Numbered from the stretch's first letter, positions 16,808-26,560 are shown. The stretch is 64,000 nucleotides of DNA from Agrobacterium tumefaciens (GCF_005221385.1 NZ_CP039903.1:2346001-2410000); one strand, 5' to 3'. Notes: generated by a model not told the origin, from the sequence alone. A program made the numbers and translations.

Positions 16808-19408
16808 ATGGCAGACAAAAGCGAAATCACACAAACCGATGTCGCGGAATCCGCGGTTGAAAGCTTTCTTGCCCGAAACCGCCCCTATCTGACCGCGATC
16901 GCCATCACGCTCGTCTTCGTGATGATGACCTTCGCCATCTATCACCTGACCTCCGAAGTGCGTTATGACGACGTCATCGACGCACTGACGCAGACCTCCG
17001 CCTCTGCGGTTCTGCTTGCCATTTTCTTCACGGCGCTCAGCTTTCTGGCGCTGATATTCTACGACGCCAATGCGATCGAATATATCGGCCGCAAGCTGCC
17101 GTTTCCGCCCATGGCGGCGACTGCTTTTGCCGCCTATGCCATCGGCAATACCGCCGGTTTCGGCCCCTTGAGCGGTGGCGCGATCCGCTTTCGCGCCTAT
17201 TCCCGGATGGGCCTGTCGCCCAGCGAAATCGCCCGCGTCATCGCCTTTGTCACGCTGTCCTTCGGGCTTGGGCTGCTTTCGGTCAGTGCCATCTCCACCT
17301 TCATCGTCGCACCACGCATCGCCGCCATCATCGGCGTTGACGCCCTGATCCTCAGAGGGGCGGCGCTCGCCGTCATCGCGGTGCTTGTCGTTGCGGCCTA
17401 TGTCGGACGCAACGGCCACACGATCAAGCTTGGCGCATGGCGTCTGCGCCTCCCGGACAGCCGCACATCGTCGCGCCAGTTCCTCGTCTCGGCTTTCGAT
17501 ATCGCCGCCTCCGCTTCCGTGCTTTATGTGCTGTTGCCCGACACCCATCTCGGCTGGCCGACATTCTTTGCGATCTATGCCACCGCCGTCGGCCTCGGCG
17601 TCCTCAGCCATGTGCCGGCCGGTCTCGGCGTCTTTGAAACAGTGATGGTCGCGGGGCTTGGCAACGCCATCAGCGTCGACCAGCTACTCGGAAGCCTCGT
17701 TCTATACCGCGTGATTTATCACGTCCTGCCGCTGGTGGTCGCCATTCTGGTGATGCTCATCTCGGAGATGAAGCAGTTCGCCGCAAAGCCTGTTGTGTCC
17801 GATATCAGCCAGCTTGCCGTGCGCCTTGCCCCGCCGCTGCTGTCGACCTTCGCCATGATCCTCGGCACCATGCTGATCTTTTCGAGCGTGACGCCAACGC
17901 CGGACAGCAACCTGGATTTCCTCTCCAATTTCGTGCCGCTGCCGATCATCGAGGCGGCGCATTTTCTCACCAGCATCCTCGGCCTCGTGCTCGTCGTCGC
18001 CTCGCGTGGCCTCGGGCAGCGGCTGGACGGCGCCTGGTGGATCGCCCTCGTCGCCGCCTCGCTGGCGCTGGTTCTTTCGCTCCTCAAGGCCATCGCCGTC
18101 TTTGAAGCCGCGATCCTCGGCGTCTTCATCATCGCACTCGCCGCCAATATGCGCAGCTTCAACCGCCATGCTTCCCTGGTCAAACAGGCGCTGGGGCCAA
18201 GCTGGCTCGCCGCCATGGCCGTCATCGTCGCCGGCGCGGCAACCATTCTGCTCTTTGTCTATCGCGATACGGATTACAGTCAGACCTTGTGGTGGCAGTT
18301 CGAATTCTCCGAAGAAGCACCGCGCGGTTTGCGCGCCCTTCTCGGTCTCGTGCTCGCCTCATCCACCATCGCCATCTTCAGCCTCATGCGGCCGGTGGCC
18401 TACAGGCCGGATGCGATCGAGGCCGAAGACGTGGTAAACGCAACCGGTATCGTCATGAAACAGGACGCCGCCGACGCCAACCTCGTGCGCATGGGCGACA
18501 AACACGTGATGTTCTCCGAGAGCGGCAACGCCTTCATCATGTACGGCATTCAGGGCCGTTCCTGGATCGCCTTTGCCGATCCGGTTGGCGACGAAGAGGA
18601 TTTCCCCGATCTCGTCTGGCAATTCGTGGAAGCCGCCCGTTCGGCGGGCGCACGCGCCGCCTTTTACCAGATTTCACCTTTCCTGCTTTCCCATTGCGCC
18701 GATGCCGGCCTGCGCGCTTTCAAGCTCGGCGAACTGGCGCTCGTTGATCTCACCGCATTCGAACTGAAGGGCGGCAAGCTCGCCACCCTTCGCCAGTCCC
18801 TGAGCCGCGGCGCACGCGACGGGCTGACCTTCGAGGTTGTCGAACAAGCCCAGGTGCCGGATATTCTCAATGAGTTGAAACAGGTCTCCGATGGCTGGCT
18901 TGCGCACCACAACACGCGGGAAAAACGCTTCTCCCTCGGCGCCTTCGAACCGGACTACATCCTCTCCCAGCCCGTTGCCATTCTTCGGAAAGATGGAAAG
19001 ATCACCGCCTTTGCCAATCTGATGGTGACGGAAACGAAAAAGGAAGCCACCGTCGATCTCATGCGATTTTCGGCGGATGCGCCGCGCGGCGCGATGGATT
19101 TCCTCTTCGTCAGTATCATGCAATATCTGCGTGAGGCGGGCTATGAGAGCTTCAATCTCGGCATGGCGCCCATGTCCGGCATGTCGAAGCGCGATGCAGC
19201 ACCCGTCTGGGATCGCATTGGCAGTACGCTGTTCGAACACGGCGAACGTTTCTACAACTTCAAGGGACTTCGTGCGTTCAAGACGAAGTTCCACCCGAAA
19301 TGGGAACCGCGTTACCTTGCCGTTCAGAACGGCGCAGACGCCGCACTGGCGCTGATGGACGCAACGGTTCTGATCAGCGGCGGCGTCAGAGGAGTGATCG
19401 GAAAATGA
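16808..19408 (+). CDS. lpiA: Lysyl-phosphatidylglycerol synthase/flippase (MprF/LpiA)
   Basis: Large membrane enzyme (866 aa) that transfers lysine from lysyl-tRNA to phosphatidylglycerol and flips the product, reducing the negative charge of the membrane. The first ~540 residues form the multi-helix flippase domain (for example AIGNTAGFGPLSGGAIRFR near 113). The last ~320 are the soluble synthase domain, with YGIQGRSWIAFADPVGDEED, FYQISPF and NLGMAPMSGM. The family is known for acid and cationic-peptide tolerance. Its stop overlaps the acvB start (ATGA at 19405-19408), the known rhizobial lpiA-acvB/atvA operon arrangement. Confidence 0.94.
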   Translation: MADKSEITQTDVAESAVESFLARNRPYLTAIAITLVFVMMTFAIYHLTSEVRYDDVIDALTQTSASAVLLAIFFTALSFLALIFYDANAIEYIGRKLPFPPMAATAFAAYAIGNTAGFGPLSGGAIRFRAYSRMGLSPSEIARVIAFVTLSFGLGLLSVSAISTFIVAPRIAAIIGVDALILRGAALAVIAVLVVAAYVGRNGHTIKLGAWRLRLPDSRTSSRQFLVSAFDIAASASVLYVLLPDTHLGWPTFFAIYATAVGLGVLSHVPAGLGVFETVMVAGLGNAISVDQLLGSLVLYRVIYHVLPLVVAILVMLISEMKQFAAKPVVSDISQLAVRLAPPLLSTFAMILGTMLIFSSVTPTPDSNLDFLSNFVPLPIIEAAHFLTSILGLVLVVASRGLGQRLDGAWWIALVAASLALVLSLLKAIAVFEAAILGVFIIALAANMRSFNRHASLVKQALGPSWLAAMAVIVAGAATILLFVYRDTDYSQTLWWQFEFSEEAPRGLRALLGLVLASSTIAIFSLMRPVAYRPDAIEAEDVVNATGIVMKQDAADANLVRMGDKHVMFSESGNAFIMYGIQGRSWIAFADPVGDEEDFPDLVWQFVEAARSAGARAAFYQISPFLLSHCADAGLRAFKLGELALVDLTAFELKGGKLATLRQSLSRGARDGLTFEVVEQAQVPDILNELKQVSDGWLAHHNTREKRFSLGAFEPDYILSQPVAILRKDGKITAFANLMVTETKKEATVDLMRFSADAPRGAMDFLFVSIMQYLREAGYESFNLGMAPMSGMSKRDAAPVWDRIGSTLFEHGERFYNFKGLRAFKTKFHPKWEPRYLAVQNGADAALALMDATVLISGGVRGVIGK

Positions 19409-20775
19409 GAAAATCCACCATGATGAAGGCGGCCCTTGCCGCTTCCGCCTTGTTCGCCTCCACCTCCGTTTTTGCGCAGGACAAGCCGGCCTATGAGACC
19501 GGCATGATCCCGGCCGAGCACATCATGGTGCCCGACAGCGAAATTCTCGCCAGCGTCTTCCTGATTTCCGACGCGGACGGATGGACCAATGCCGACGAAG
19601 AGCGCGCCAAGGCGCTGGTTGCAAAGGGTGCCGCCGTGGTCGGCATCGACTTCAAGGAATATCTGAAGGCGCTCGAAGCCGATGACGACGAGTGCATCTA
19701 TATGATCTCGGACATCGAGTCGCTGTCGCAGCAGATCCAGCGCACCGCCGGCACCAGCAGCTATCGCCAGCCCATTCTCACCGGCATCGGCAAGGGCGGA
19801 ACGCTGGCACTGGCGATGATCGCGCAAAGCCCGGTCTCCACCATCCGCGACGCCATTGCCGTCGACCCCAAGGCAGGCCTGCCGCTTGAGAAGATACTCT
19901 GCACGCCCGCCACCAAGGACAAGGTGGACGGCGAAACGGTCTATGGCCTGACCGATGGTCCGCTGCCAGCGCCCGTCAGCGTGCTGTTCACCCCCGCTGC
20001 GGATCAGAAGGGCCGCGACCATGTCAACGCGCTCGTCAAGCTGCATCCCGATATCGATGTGACTGACGTAGATGACAAGGCGGACGAAATCCTGACACAA
20101 ACCCTGTCCGACCAGATCGACGCCGCCGGCGATACCGACAACCCGCTCGGCCTGCCGATCAAGGTTCTGGAAACGAACCCTGTCATGGACACCATGGCGG
20201 TGATCTATTCCGGCGACGGCGGCTGGCGCGATCTTGACGAGGAAGTGGGCGGTGCGCTGCAGAAACAGGGCATTCCCGTGATCGGCGTGGATGCGCTGCG
20301 TTATTTCTGGAAAGAAAAGCAGCCACAGGAAGTGGCAAGCGACCTTGGCCGCATCATCGACACCTATCGCAAACAATGGAAGGTCCGCAACGTCGTATTG
20401 ATCGGCTATTCCTTCGGTGCCGACATCATTCCTGCAACCTACAATCTTCTGCCGGAACGCGCGAAATCCCACGTCGTGCAGCTCTCGCTGCTGGGCTTGT
20501 CGACGGAAGTGGATTTCGAAATTTCCGTTCAGGGCTGGCTTGGCGTGGCGGGCGAAGGCAAGGGCGGCAAGACGGTGGACGACATCGCCAAGATCGATCC
20601 GAAGCTGGTACAGTGCGTATACGGCACGGAGGAAGAGGATGAAGACCCCTGCCCCGGCCTGAAGGCGAAGGGTGTGGAAACGATCGCTATTGAAGGCGGT
20701 CACCATTTCGACGAAGACTATGAGGCACTCGCAAAGCGGATTGTGACATCGCTGAAGACCCGGCTGCCTAAATAG
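19405..20775 (+). CDS. acvB: Virulence protein AcvB, periplasmic lysyl-PG hydrolase
   Basis: Periplasmic protein (456 aa) recognised as AcvB of Agrobacterium tumefaciens, a chromosomal gene needed for virulence and T-DNA transfer, with a Ti-plasmid paralogue VirJ. The family hydrolyses lysyl-phosphatidylglycerol made by its operon partner. The start at 19405 gives the signal peptide KAALAASALFASTSVFA; the longer open frame from 19300 lies inside lpiA. The C-terminal half (about 265-456) carries the VirJ domain with the nucleophile elbow GYSFGAD. The N-terminal half is a second, degenerate hydrolase-like domain. A hairpin follows at 20793-20820. Confidence 0.93.
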   Translation: MRKSTMMKAALAASALFASTSVFAQDKPAYETGMIPAEHIMVPDSEILASVFLISDADGWTNADEERAKALVAKGAAVVGIDFKEYLKALEADDDECIYMISDIESLSQQIQRTAGTSSYRQPILTGIGKGGTLALAMIAQSPVSTIRDAIAVDPKAGLPLEKILCTPATKDKVDGETVYGLTDGPLPAPVSVLFTPAADQKGRDHVNALVKLHPDIDVTDVDDKADEILTQTLSDQIDAAGDTDNPLGLPIKVLETNPVMDTMAVIYSGDGGWRDLDEEVGGALQKQGIPVIGVDALRYFWKEKQPQEVASDLGRIIDTYRKQWKVRNVVLIGYSFGADIIPATYNLLPERAKSHVVQLSLLGLSTEVDFEISVQGWLGVAGEGKGGKTVDDIAKIDPKLVQCVYGTEEEDEDPCPGLKAKGVETIAIEGGHHFDEDYEALAKRIVTSLKTRLPK

Positions 20776-20792
20776 CGTATTTTTGACCTTAG

Positions 20793-20820
20793 GGGGCTTC
20801 GGGAGAATTTCCGAAGCTCC
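20793..20820 (+). terminator. Hairpin after acvB
   Basis: GGGGCTTCGG pairs with CCGAAGCTCC (one wobble) around an eight-base loop, 18 bases behind the acvB stop. No T-run follows, so it may act as a 3' stabilising structure rather than a strong terminator. The rest of the spacer up to 21062 shows no gene. Confidence 0.5.
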
Positions 20821-21062
20821 GAACGTAAATTGACAGCTTCCCTCCGCAGAAACATCATCTCCCGCAGCCTTCCGACTCCCCTGAATGACCGGCGGCAGTT
20901 CGAAACCCGTCTTCGATCGACACCCGCGCTTGCGGAATCGATTAAATTATTATTCAAAAGAACCCGGCCGGCGGCGAATGTTCATGGCGTTTCCTCAACC
21001 ATGCTTCTGTTGATTGCCAACCATGGATTTTATATTTTCGGACCGGTTCAGGGAGCCGCCGC

Positions 21063-22394
21063 ATGCCCGCCTTAAAGCGAAAGACAAAAACACCCGTCCT
21101 CGTGGAACGCATCGACCAATTCGTCGCTGGCGTCAGAGAAGCGATGAAAAGCAGCGACGCTGTGCGGAACAAGAAAATCCGCGATCTGTGGGATGCCGAA
21201 GTCCGCTACCATTTCGACAATGGCCGCACCGAAAAGACGCTCGAACTCTACATCATGAAATATCGGTATGCCCTGAAGGCCGAGTTCGGCCCAAAGAGCA
21301 CACCGCTTGCCATCTGCAACATGAAAAAACTGCGCGAGCGGCTGAATACCTATATCGAGCGGGCCGACTATCCGAAAACCGGCGTGGCGACATCCATCGT
21401 CGAAAAAATCGAACGGGCGGAATTCAACACCGCAGGACGAAAGCCGACGGTTCTTCTGCGCATCGCGGATTTCATTGCAGCAATGAATGGCGTGGCCAAA
21501 AAAGAGGAAATGCAGGCCCTCTGGAATGCTGAGCTCAGCATCATGAAGGACAGGGCGCAGACGACGATCATCTCCTACATCACCAAATACCGCAATGCGA
21601 TCCGCGAAGCCTTCGGCGACGAGCATCCGATGCTGAAGATCGCGACCGGCGATGCCGCGATGTATGACGACGCCCGCCGGGTCAAGATGGAAAAGATCGC
21701 CAACAAGCATGGCGCGCTGATTACATTCGAAAACTACCGGCAGGTTCTGAAGATTTGCGCCGATTGCCTGCAGTCGGCCGATCCGCTGATGATCGGCATC
21801 GGCCTGATCGGCATGACGGGACGGCGTCCCTACGAGGTCTTTACCCAGGCCGAATTTTCCCCCGCCCCTTATGGCAAGGGCGTTTCCAAATGGAGCATCC
21901 TGTTCAACGGCCAGGCCAAGACGAAACAGGGCGAAGGAACGAAATTCGGGATTACCTACGAAATCCCGGTGCTTGCCCGCTCCGCCACCATTCTGTCCGC
22001 CTATGAACGCCTGCGCGCAAGCGGGCAGGGAAAACTGTGGCACGGCATGTCGATCGATGATTTTTCATCGGAAACCCGCCTGCTGCTCCGGGACACGGTC
22101 TTTAACCTGTTTGAGGATTTCTGGCCGAGGCAAGAACTTCCCAAGCCCTATGGCCTGCGGCACCTCTATGCCGAGGTAGCCTATCACAATTTCGCACCGC
22201 CCCATGTCACCAAGAACAGTTATTTCGCCGCCATTTTGGGACACAATAACAACGACCTCGAAACCTCGTTGTCCTACATGACATACACGCTGCCCGAAGA
22301 TCGCGACGACGCGCTGGCGCGCGCCAAGCGCACGAATGAGCGGACATTGCAGCAAATGGCGAGCGTTGCGCCGGTCTCAGGCAAAAAGCCCTAA
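21063..22394 (+). CDS. telA: Telomere resolvase (protelomerase) TelA
   Basis: Hairpin telomere resolvase (443 aa) that cuts and rejoins replicated telomeres so that a linear replicon ends in covalently closed hairpins. I recognise it as nearly collinear with TelA of A. tumefaciens C58. The tyrosine-recombinase-like active site is complete: Arg255 in MTGRRPYE, Lys286 in NGQAKTKQ, Arg366 in YGLRHLY, His394 in LGHNNND and the nucleophile Tyr405 in TSLSYMTYT. The gene lies directly behind lpiA-acvB as in C58 and is presumably encoded on the circular chromosome, acting in trans on the linear one. A hairpin terminator follows. Confidence 0.95.
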   Translation: MPALKRKTKTPVLVERIDQFVAGVREAMKSSDAVRNKKIRDLWDAEVRYHFDNGRTEKTLELYIMKYRYALKAEFGPKSTPLAICNMKKLRERLNTYIERADYPKTGVATSIVEKIERAEFNTAGRKPTVLLRIADFIAAMNGVAKKEEMQALWNAELSIMKDRAQTTIISYITKYRNAIREAFGDEHPMLKIATGDAAMYDDARRVKMEKIANKHGALITFENYRQVLKICADCLQSADPLMIGIGLIGMTGRRPYEVFTQAEFSPAPYGKGVSKWSILFNGQAKTKQGEGTKFGITYEIPVLARSATILSAYERLRASGQGKLWHGMSIDDFSSETRLLLRDTVFNLFEDFWPRQELPKPYGLRHLYAEVAYHNFAPPHVTKNSYFAAILGHNNNDLETSLSYMTYTLPEDRDDALARAKRTNERTLQQMASVAPVSGKKP

Positions 22395-22451
22395 GGCAGC
22401 CGCAGCCGCTCCCCCCAAAAAACTGGCACACCTTAAAACTGCACAGGAAGT

Positions 22452-22482
22452 GCGGCCGGCGGGGATTTCCGCCAGCCGCTTT
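22452..22482 (+). terminator. Hairpin terminator after telA
   Basis: Stem GCGGC-c-GGCGG / CCGCC-a-GCCGC with a six-base loop, followed by TTT. It lies 58 bases behind the telA stop. The 312-base gap between telA and the next gene otherwise holds a clearly AT-rich stretch (about 22540-22670) with no gene; it is probably the promoter region of the repeat protein. Confidence 0.65.
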
Positions 22483-22706
22483 CAGACGCCTGTTGCCTTG
22501 TGCAGTTTTTATCTGCGCGAGAACCCACGGGGTAATATCAAGAAAAATCCTCTATATCTGAATATAAATTTTCTAATTTAACAATACATAATACTTATTA
22601 TGAATATAATTTTATTAAATACAGTCTCGCGCAAGAAAATACTGCGATAATTCATTTATAGTATTTGTTCACGCATGGATTTCGACAACAATTTTCCCGG
22701 AGGCAC

Positions 22707-25031
22707 ATGGTGCTGCCCGCATACACGACTTATGCCCTCTACAATCGTGACCTCGGCCTCTCGCTGAAACGTGTCGCGAACGACTCCGCAGTATCGCGAG
22801 ACGCCAAATATTATGCCGACAATATCGGCAAGGTTAAAAACCTCGATGAGTTTCTGAAGGACTACAAGCTCTATTCCTACGCCATGAAAGCCTATGGGCT
22901 GGAAGACATGACCTACGCCACCGCCTTCATGAAGAAGGTGCTGGAAAGCAACCTCAACGACCCGAACAGTTTCGCCAACAAGATGAAGGATACACGTTAC
23001 CGCGACTTCGCGGCAGCGTTCGATTTCGGCAGTATCAAAGCGGAAAAATCGGTTCAAACCAAATCCCAGCAGGAACGGCTGGTTGCGGCCTATCACGATA
23101 CGGTCAAGCAAAGAAATGAGGAGCTTAAAGAGGAAACGCGTTACTACAATATCGTCATCGACAAGGTCGGCCACGTGGACGACATCTTCAAAAACACGCG
23201 GCTTAGGAATTATGTTTTCAAGTCTTTCGGCATCGACGCCGGGACCTTCAGCTACAAGCATCTCAAGGATGTTCTGACCAGCGATATCAGCAGTGCAGAT
23301 AGCTACGTCAACAAGACCTACAAGCCAATGATCGCTGACTGGCAGGCAAAAACGGCCGATCTGCGCATCGAGCGTGCGAAAATCCCCTCCACCGACAAAA
23401 CAGCGCTCGAAAAGAGCGATTATCTGATCAGCCAATACAACAAACGCATCACCGATGCCTACAAGCTGTTCGAAATGGCGGCGGCGTTCAACTTCCGCGA
23501 CGATGGCGTCGTCGATACCGGCATGCCGGCGCAGACGGCAGCGCAGAAGCGGTTGATCAACGAAACCTACGTTCTCTCAAATCCACGCCTGACGCAGACC
23601 GGAGCCATTCTCAACCGCGACTTCTTCGAACAGAAGATGAAGGGCATCACCGATGCCGAGCAGATGATCACCAATGTCCGCCTGAGGACGATGCTGATCG
23701 TCGCCTTCAATCTGCGCGACGACGCCGACACCGACAAGAAAATCCAGTGGGCTCTGCGCGAAAACCCTGATGATCCGCAAAGCGGGCTTCACAAGGAAAG
23801 GGACAAGGGTCTTCTCAATCTCGCCAAAGCCTTCAATTTCGGCAAGGACGGCAAGGTTGCGGCGGGAAAGACGGCCCAGACCGATGTTCAACTGAGCACG
23901 ATGATGAACTTCTATTTCAGCCGTTACGACGACAGGGATGAAGTCGCCGATGAAAAGGCGATCAAGGACTACAGGCGCTATATCGGCCTGACAAAAAATC
24001 TGGAGGATTTTTTGTCGAATGCGCAGGCGGCAGTCACCATCCGCAACTTCGCGCTGAAGGCGTTCGGCATCAGTCCCGAGGAGGCCTCCACATTTAAACT
24101 GAAAAAAGTTCTTACAAGCGATCTGTCGGATCCGAAAAGCTATGTTCGCAATTTGAAAGACGACAGGTTCGTGCGACTGGCGAAAGCCTATAATTTCAAT
24201 ACCGAAGGCATGATCGGCTCGCCGCGCCTTGCCCAGGCAGAAAACGAGATCACCCGCATTTCGCGAAATTATCTGACGGAAGTCACCCGTTGGGACAAGG
24301 ACAAGAAAGTCAGAGAGAAGGGAGAGAAGGAAGTCTCCTACTATCGCGAAAAAATGGAGACGCTCGAAACCGTCGATCAATTGCTTGCAGACCGCCGCCT
24401 GCTCGATTTCATGCTGGTCGCGGAACGCATCGACCCCAAATCGGTCACCGCCGATTATCTGAAGAAGATTTTCAAGTCCGACCTCAAAGACCCAAAAAGC
24501 TTTGCCAATACGGAAAAAGATGCCCGCTTCCGTGCGCTTGCCGGCTCGTTTAATTTCGACGCCAAGGGAAATATCGCCGCGAAAGCCGGCCAGAGCGTTC
24601 AAAATGCCCGCAGCCTCATGGAAACACGCGACAAATATGTTCGCCAGACCCTGGAGGAGCGGGTCGGCGAAGAAAATTCCGGCGTTCGCCTTGCCCTCTA
24701 TTTCAAGCGGATGGCCGGCGGCATTTCCAATCCCTACGACATATTGGCCGACAATGCGCTGGCTGAATTCACCCGTACCGCTCTTGGAATTCCCGCCGAA
24801 ACCGCAAATTCCAAGGTGGATGTGCAGGCAAAGATGATCGAGAAGAGGCTTAAAATAAAGGACCTGCAGGATCCCAAGGAAGTCGAAAAGCTGGTCAGCC
24901 GCTTTTTGGTGATGTTTGAAGCGAACAATTCAACCTCCGACCCGCGCATGGCTCTGTTCAGCAACAACACAGGGATCAGCGGCAATACGCTTGCGACCCT
25001 GGCGCAACTCCGCAGTGGTCGCAGAGGCTAG
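22707..25031 (+). CDS. DUF1217-type multi-repeat protein, unknown function
   Basis: Large hydrophilic, mainly alpha-helical protein (774 aa) without signal peptide or membrane segment. The start at 22707 follows an excellent ribosome site (CCCGGAGG). I count six copies of a diverged unit with core SDLxDPKSYxxKxxDxRFxxLAxAFNF, at roughly residues 75-108, 186-205, 347-383, 466-502, 586-622 and 711-741, each preceded by a helix such as FALKAFGI. This is the DUF1217 pattern; as I recall, shorter relatives occur in rhizobial flagellar gene regions, but no flagellar gene is nearby here. Function is unknown. A hairpin terminator separates it from the converging graK. Confidence 0.85.
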   Translation: MVLPAYTTYALYNRDLGLSLKRVANDSAVSRDAKYYADNIGKVKNLDEFLKDYKLYSYAMKAYGLEDMTYATAFMKKVLESNLNDPNSFANKMKDTRYRDFAAAFDFGSIKAEKSVQTKSQQERLVAAYHDTVKQRNEELKEETRYYNIVIDKVGHVDDIFKNTRLRNYVFKSFGIDAGTFSYKHLKDVLTSDISSADSYVNKTYKPMIADWQAKTADLRIERAKIPSTDKTALEKSDYLISQYNKRITDAYKLFEMAAAFNFRDDGVVDTGMPAQTAAQKRLINETYVLSNPRLTQTGAILNRDFFEQKMKGITDAEQMITNVRLRTMLIVAFNLRDDADTDKKIQWALRENPDDPQSGLHKERDKGLLNLAKAFNFGKDGKVAAGKTAQTDVQLSTMMNFYFSRYDDRDEVADEKAIKDYRRYIGLTKNLEDFLSNAQAAVTIRNFALKAFGISPEEASTFKLKKVLTSDLSDPKSYVRNLKDDRFVRLAKAYNFNTEGMIGSPRLAQAENEITRISRNYLTEVTRWDKDKKVREKGEKEVSYYREKMETLETVDQLLADRRLLDFMLVAERIDPKSVTADYLKKIFKSDLKDPKSFANTEKDARFRALAGSFNFDAKGNIAAKAGQSVQNARSLMETRDKYVRQTLEERVGEENSGVRLALYFKRMAGGISNPYDILADNALAEFTRTALGIPAETANSKVDVQAKMIEKRLKIKDLQDPKEVEKLVSRFLVMFEANNSTSDPRMALFSNNTGISGNTLATLAQLRSGRRG

Positions 25032-25048
25032 AGTTTGTCTCCTCGGGT

Positions 25049-25082
25049 ATGCTGGCCGCAGGTTTTACCCCACGGCCAGCAT
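25049..25082. terminator. Bidirectional hairpin terminator
   Basis: Perfect ten-base stem ATGCTGGCCG/CGGCCAGCAT with a 14-base loop between the converging stops of the DUF1217 protein and graK. Confidence 0.6.
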
Positions 25083-25090
25083 CGCGTCCG

Positions 25091-26377
25091 TCAAACCCGC
25101 TCGTCGCCCGATGTGCGGTAAAGCAGCGTCAACACCGTCAGCAACAAGCCTACCAGCGCGACCGAGCCGAAAATGTAGAAATTCCACTCTGGAGCCAGCC
25201 CCCGTTGCAGGACGAGGCCGCCGATCATGGGGCCGGCAATGCCGCCCAGCCGCCCGACCGCCAGCGAAAAGCCGAGACCGGTGCCGCGAATATGGACGGG
25301 ATAAAGCCGTCCAACCAGAACATTGGCAAGGATCTGGGTGCCGATCGTTCCGGCACCCGCAAGCGCGACGAAGAGATAGAGCAGCGGCCCCTTGTTCACC
25401 GTCAGGGCCCAGATAGAGGCGGCGCCGATGGCAAAGAGCACGGCGACGACCACCTTGACGCTGCCCTTATCGGCAAACCGCCCGCCAATGAGGATGCCGA
25501 TCGCGGCCCCGACATTGAGCATGATCGAGAAGCTGAGCGCCGAACTGATATCGTAACCCATCTTGTTCATGATGGTGGGCAGCCAGTTGACCATACCGAA
25601 GGTCAGAAGCAGCGAGCAGAAGTGAATGCCCCAGGCATTCAGCGTCGAAAGCAGCCGGCCTTCCGAAAACAACGCGCCGACACCACCCTTTTGAATTTTC
25701 GCATGCGGTACGATGCGTTGCAGACCGTAGCTGTCGCAAATGCCGTCAGCCTCCGCCTGCCGGCCTTTGCTTGCCAGCCATTCCGGCGATTCCGGCAGAA
25801 ACCGCATGAACAGCGGCAGAAGAATAAGCGGCAGACCGCCGATCAGCATCAGAGGCCGCCAGCCATAGCTCTCCAGCAGAAGAATACCCATGAGGCCGGA
25901 AATGATGCCGCCGAGGAGATAGCCGAGGAAGGATAGGGAATTGGCCTGCGCCCTGCGGTGCGGCGGCGAGAATTCCAGCACAAGCGCGGTCACCGTCGGC
26001 AAAAGCGCGCCCAGGCCGAGACCGGCAAGGAAGCGCGTGATTTCAAAAGCCAGAAAGTTCGGCGTCATGGCCGAAGCGATCATCATCGATGAAAAGCCGG
26101 CGAGGCTGATGAGCACGACCTTGCGGCGGCCGATACGGTCCGCCATGGTGCCGGCAAACAGCGCGCCAAGCAGCATTCCCACCAGCGTCAGCGCCGCAGC
26201 GCGACCGACCATGGCAGGATTGAGCGCCCATGCGCCCTCTTTCAGCAGCGCCGGCGCAACCGCGCCGTAAACAACCAGATCGTAGCCGTCAAACATGATC
26301 ATCAGACCACATGTCGCGATGACGCCAGCCGGGTTTTTCGTCCGCACTGAGGCGGCGCTCATATAATTCGTGGACAT
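25091..26377 (-). CDS. graK: Aromatic-acid MFS transporter (AAHS type), GraK
   Basis: Twelve-helix major facilitator (428 aa), most likely the uptake carrier for gamma-resorcylate. The N-terminal MFDGYDLVVYG is the hallmark of the aromatic acid:H+ symporter family, and the loop-2 motif GTMADRIGRRKV is present. The start at 26377 is set by the GGGAGG ribosome site; upstream codons to 26569 are non-coding and include an operator-like palindrome. It stands last in the gra gene order, 220 bases from graE, so it probably has its own promoter in addition to read-through. The symbol follows the order I recall for Rhizobium sp. MTP-10005. Confidence 0.87.
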   Translation of the reverse strand: MSTNYMSAASVRTKNPAGVIATCGLMIMFDGYDLVVYGAVAPALLKEGAWALNPAMVGRAAALTLVGMLLGALFAGTMADRIGRRKVVLISLAGFSSMMIASAMTPNFLAFEITRFLAGLGLGALLPTVTALVLEFSPPHRRAQANSLSFLGYLLGGIISGLMGILLLESYGWRPLMLIGGLPLILLPLFMRFLPESPEWLASKGRQAEADGICDSYGLQRIVPHAKIQKGGVGALFSEGRLLSTLNAWGIHFCSLLLTFGMVNWLPTIMNKMGYDISSALSFSIMLNVGAAIGILIGGRFADKGSVKVVVAVLFAIGAASIWALTVNKGPLLYLFVALAGAGTIGTQILANVLVGRLYPVHIRGTGLGFSLAVGRLGGIAGPMIGGLVLQRGLAPEWNFYIFGSVALVGLLLTVLTLLYRTSGDERV

Positions 26378-26531
26378 CTTCCTCCCTTTCACGCCTGAAC
26401 GCGCTATCCGGAATGGATTGCGTCTCCCGTTCTTGGCGATAGCTCCGCGAGTGCCCGGCCTGCTCCACCCTGATATGTGTCCCGCTCCTGTCAAGACACA
26501 TATCGCCGATATCACCCGTCTTCGATTAAGC

Positions 26532-26560
26532 ATTGCATTTGCAAAAATTGCAAATGCAAT
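26532..26560. promoter_or_regulatory. 29-bp perfect palindrome before graK, probable GraR operator
   Basis: The arms ATTGCATTTGCAA (26532-26544) and TTGCAAATGCAAT (26548-26560) are perfect and separated by AAA. The site lies 155 bases before the graK start and shares the TTTGCAA/GCAAATG core with a site between graR and graD. A MarR-type dimer would suit such symmetry. Confidence 0.75.

Noticed and set aside
20776..21062. Telomere resolution site near telA
   Set aside because: No long inverted repeat resembling a resolution site was found in the flanks of telA; such sites are expected on the linear replicon, not here.
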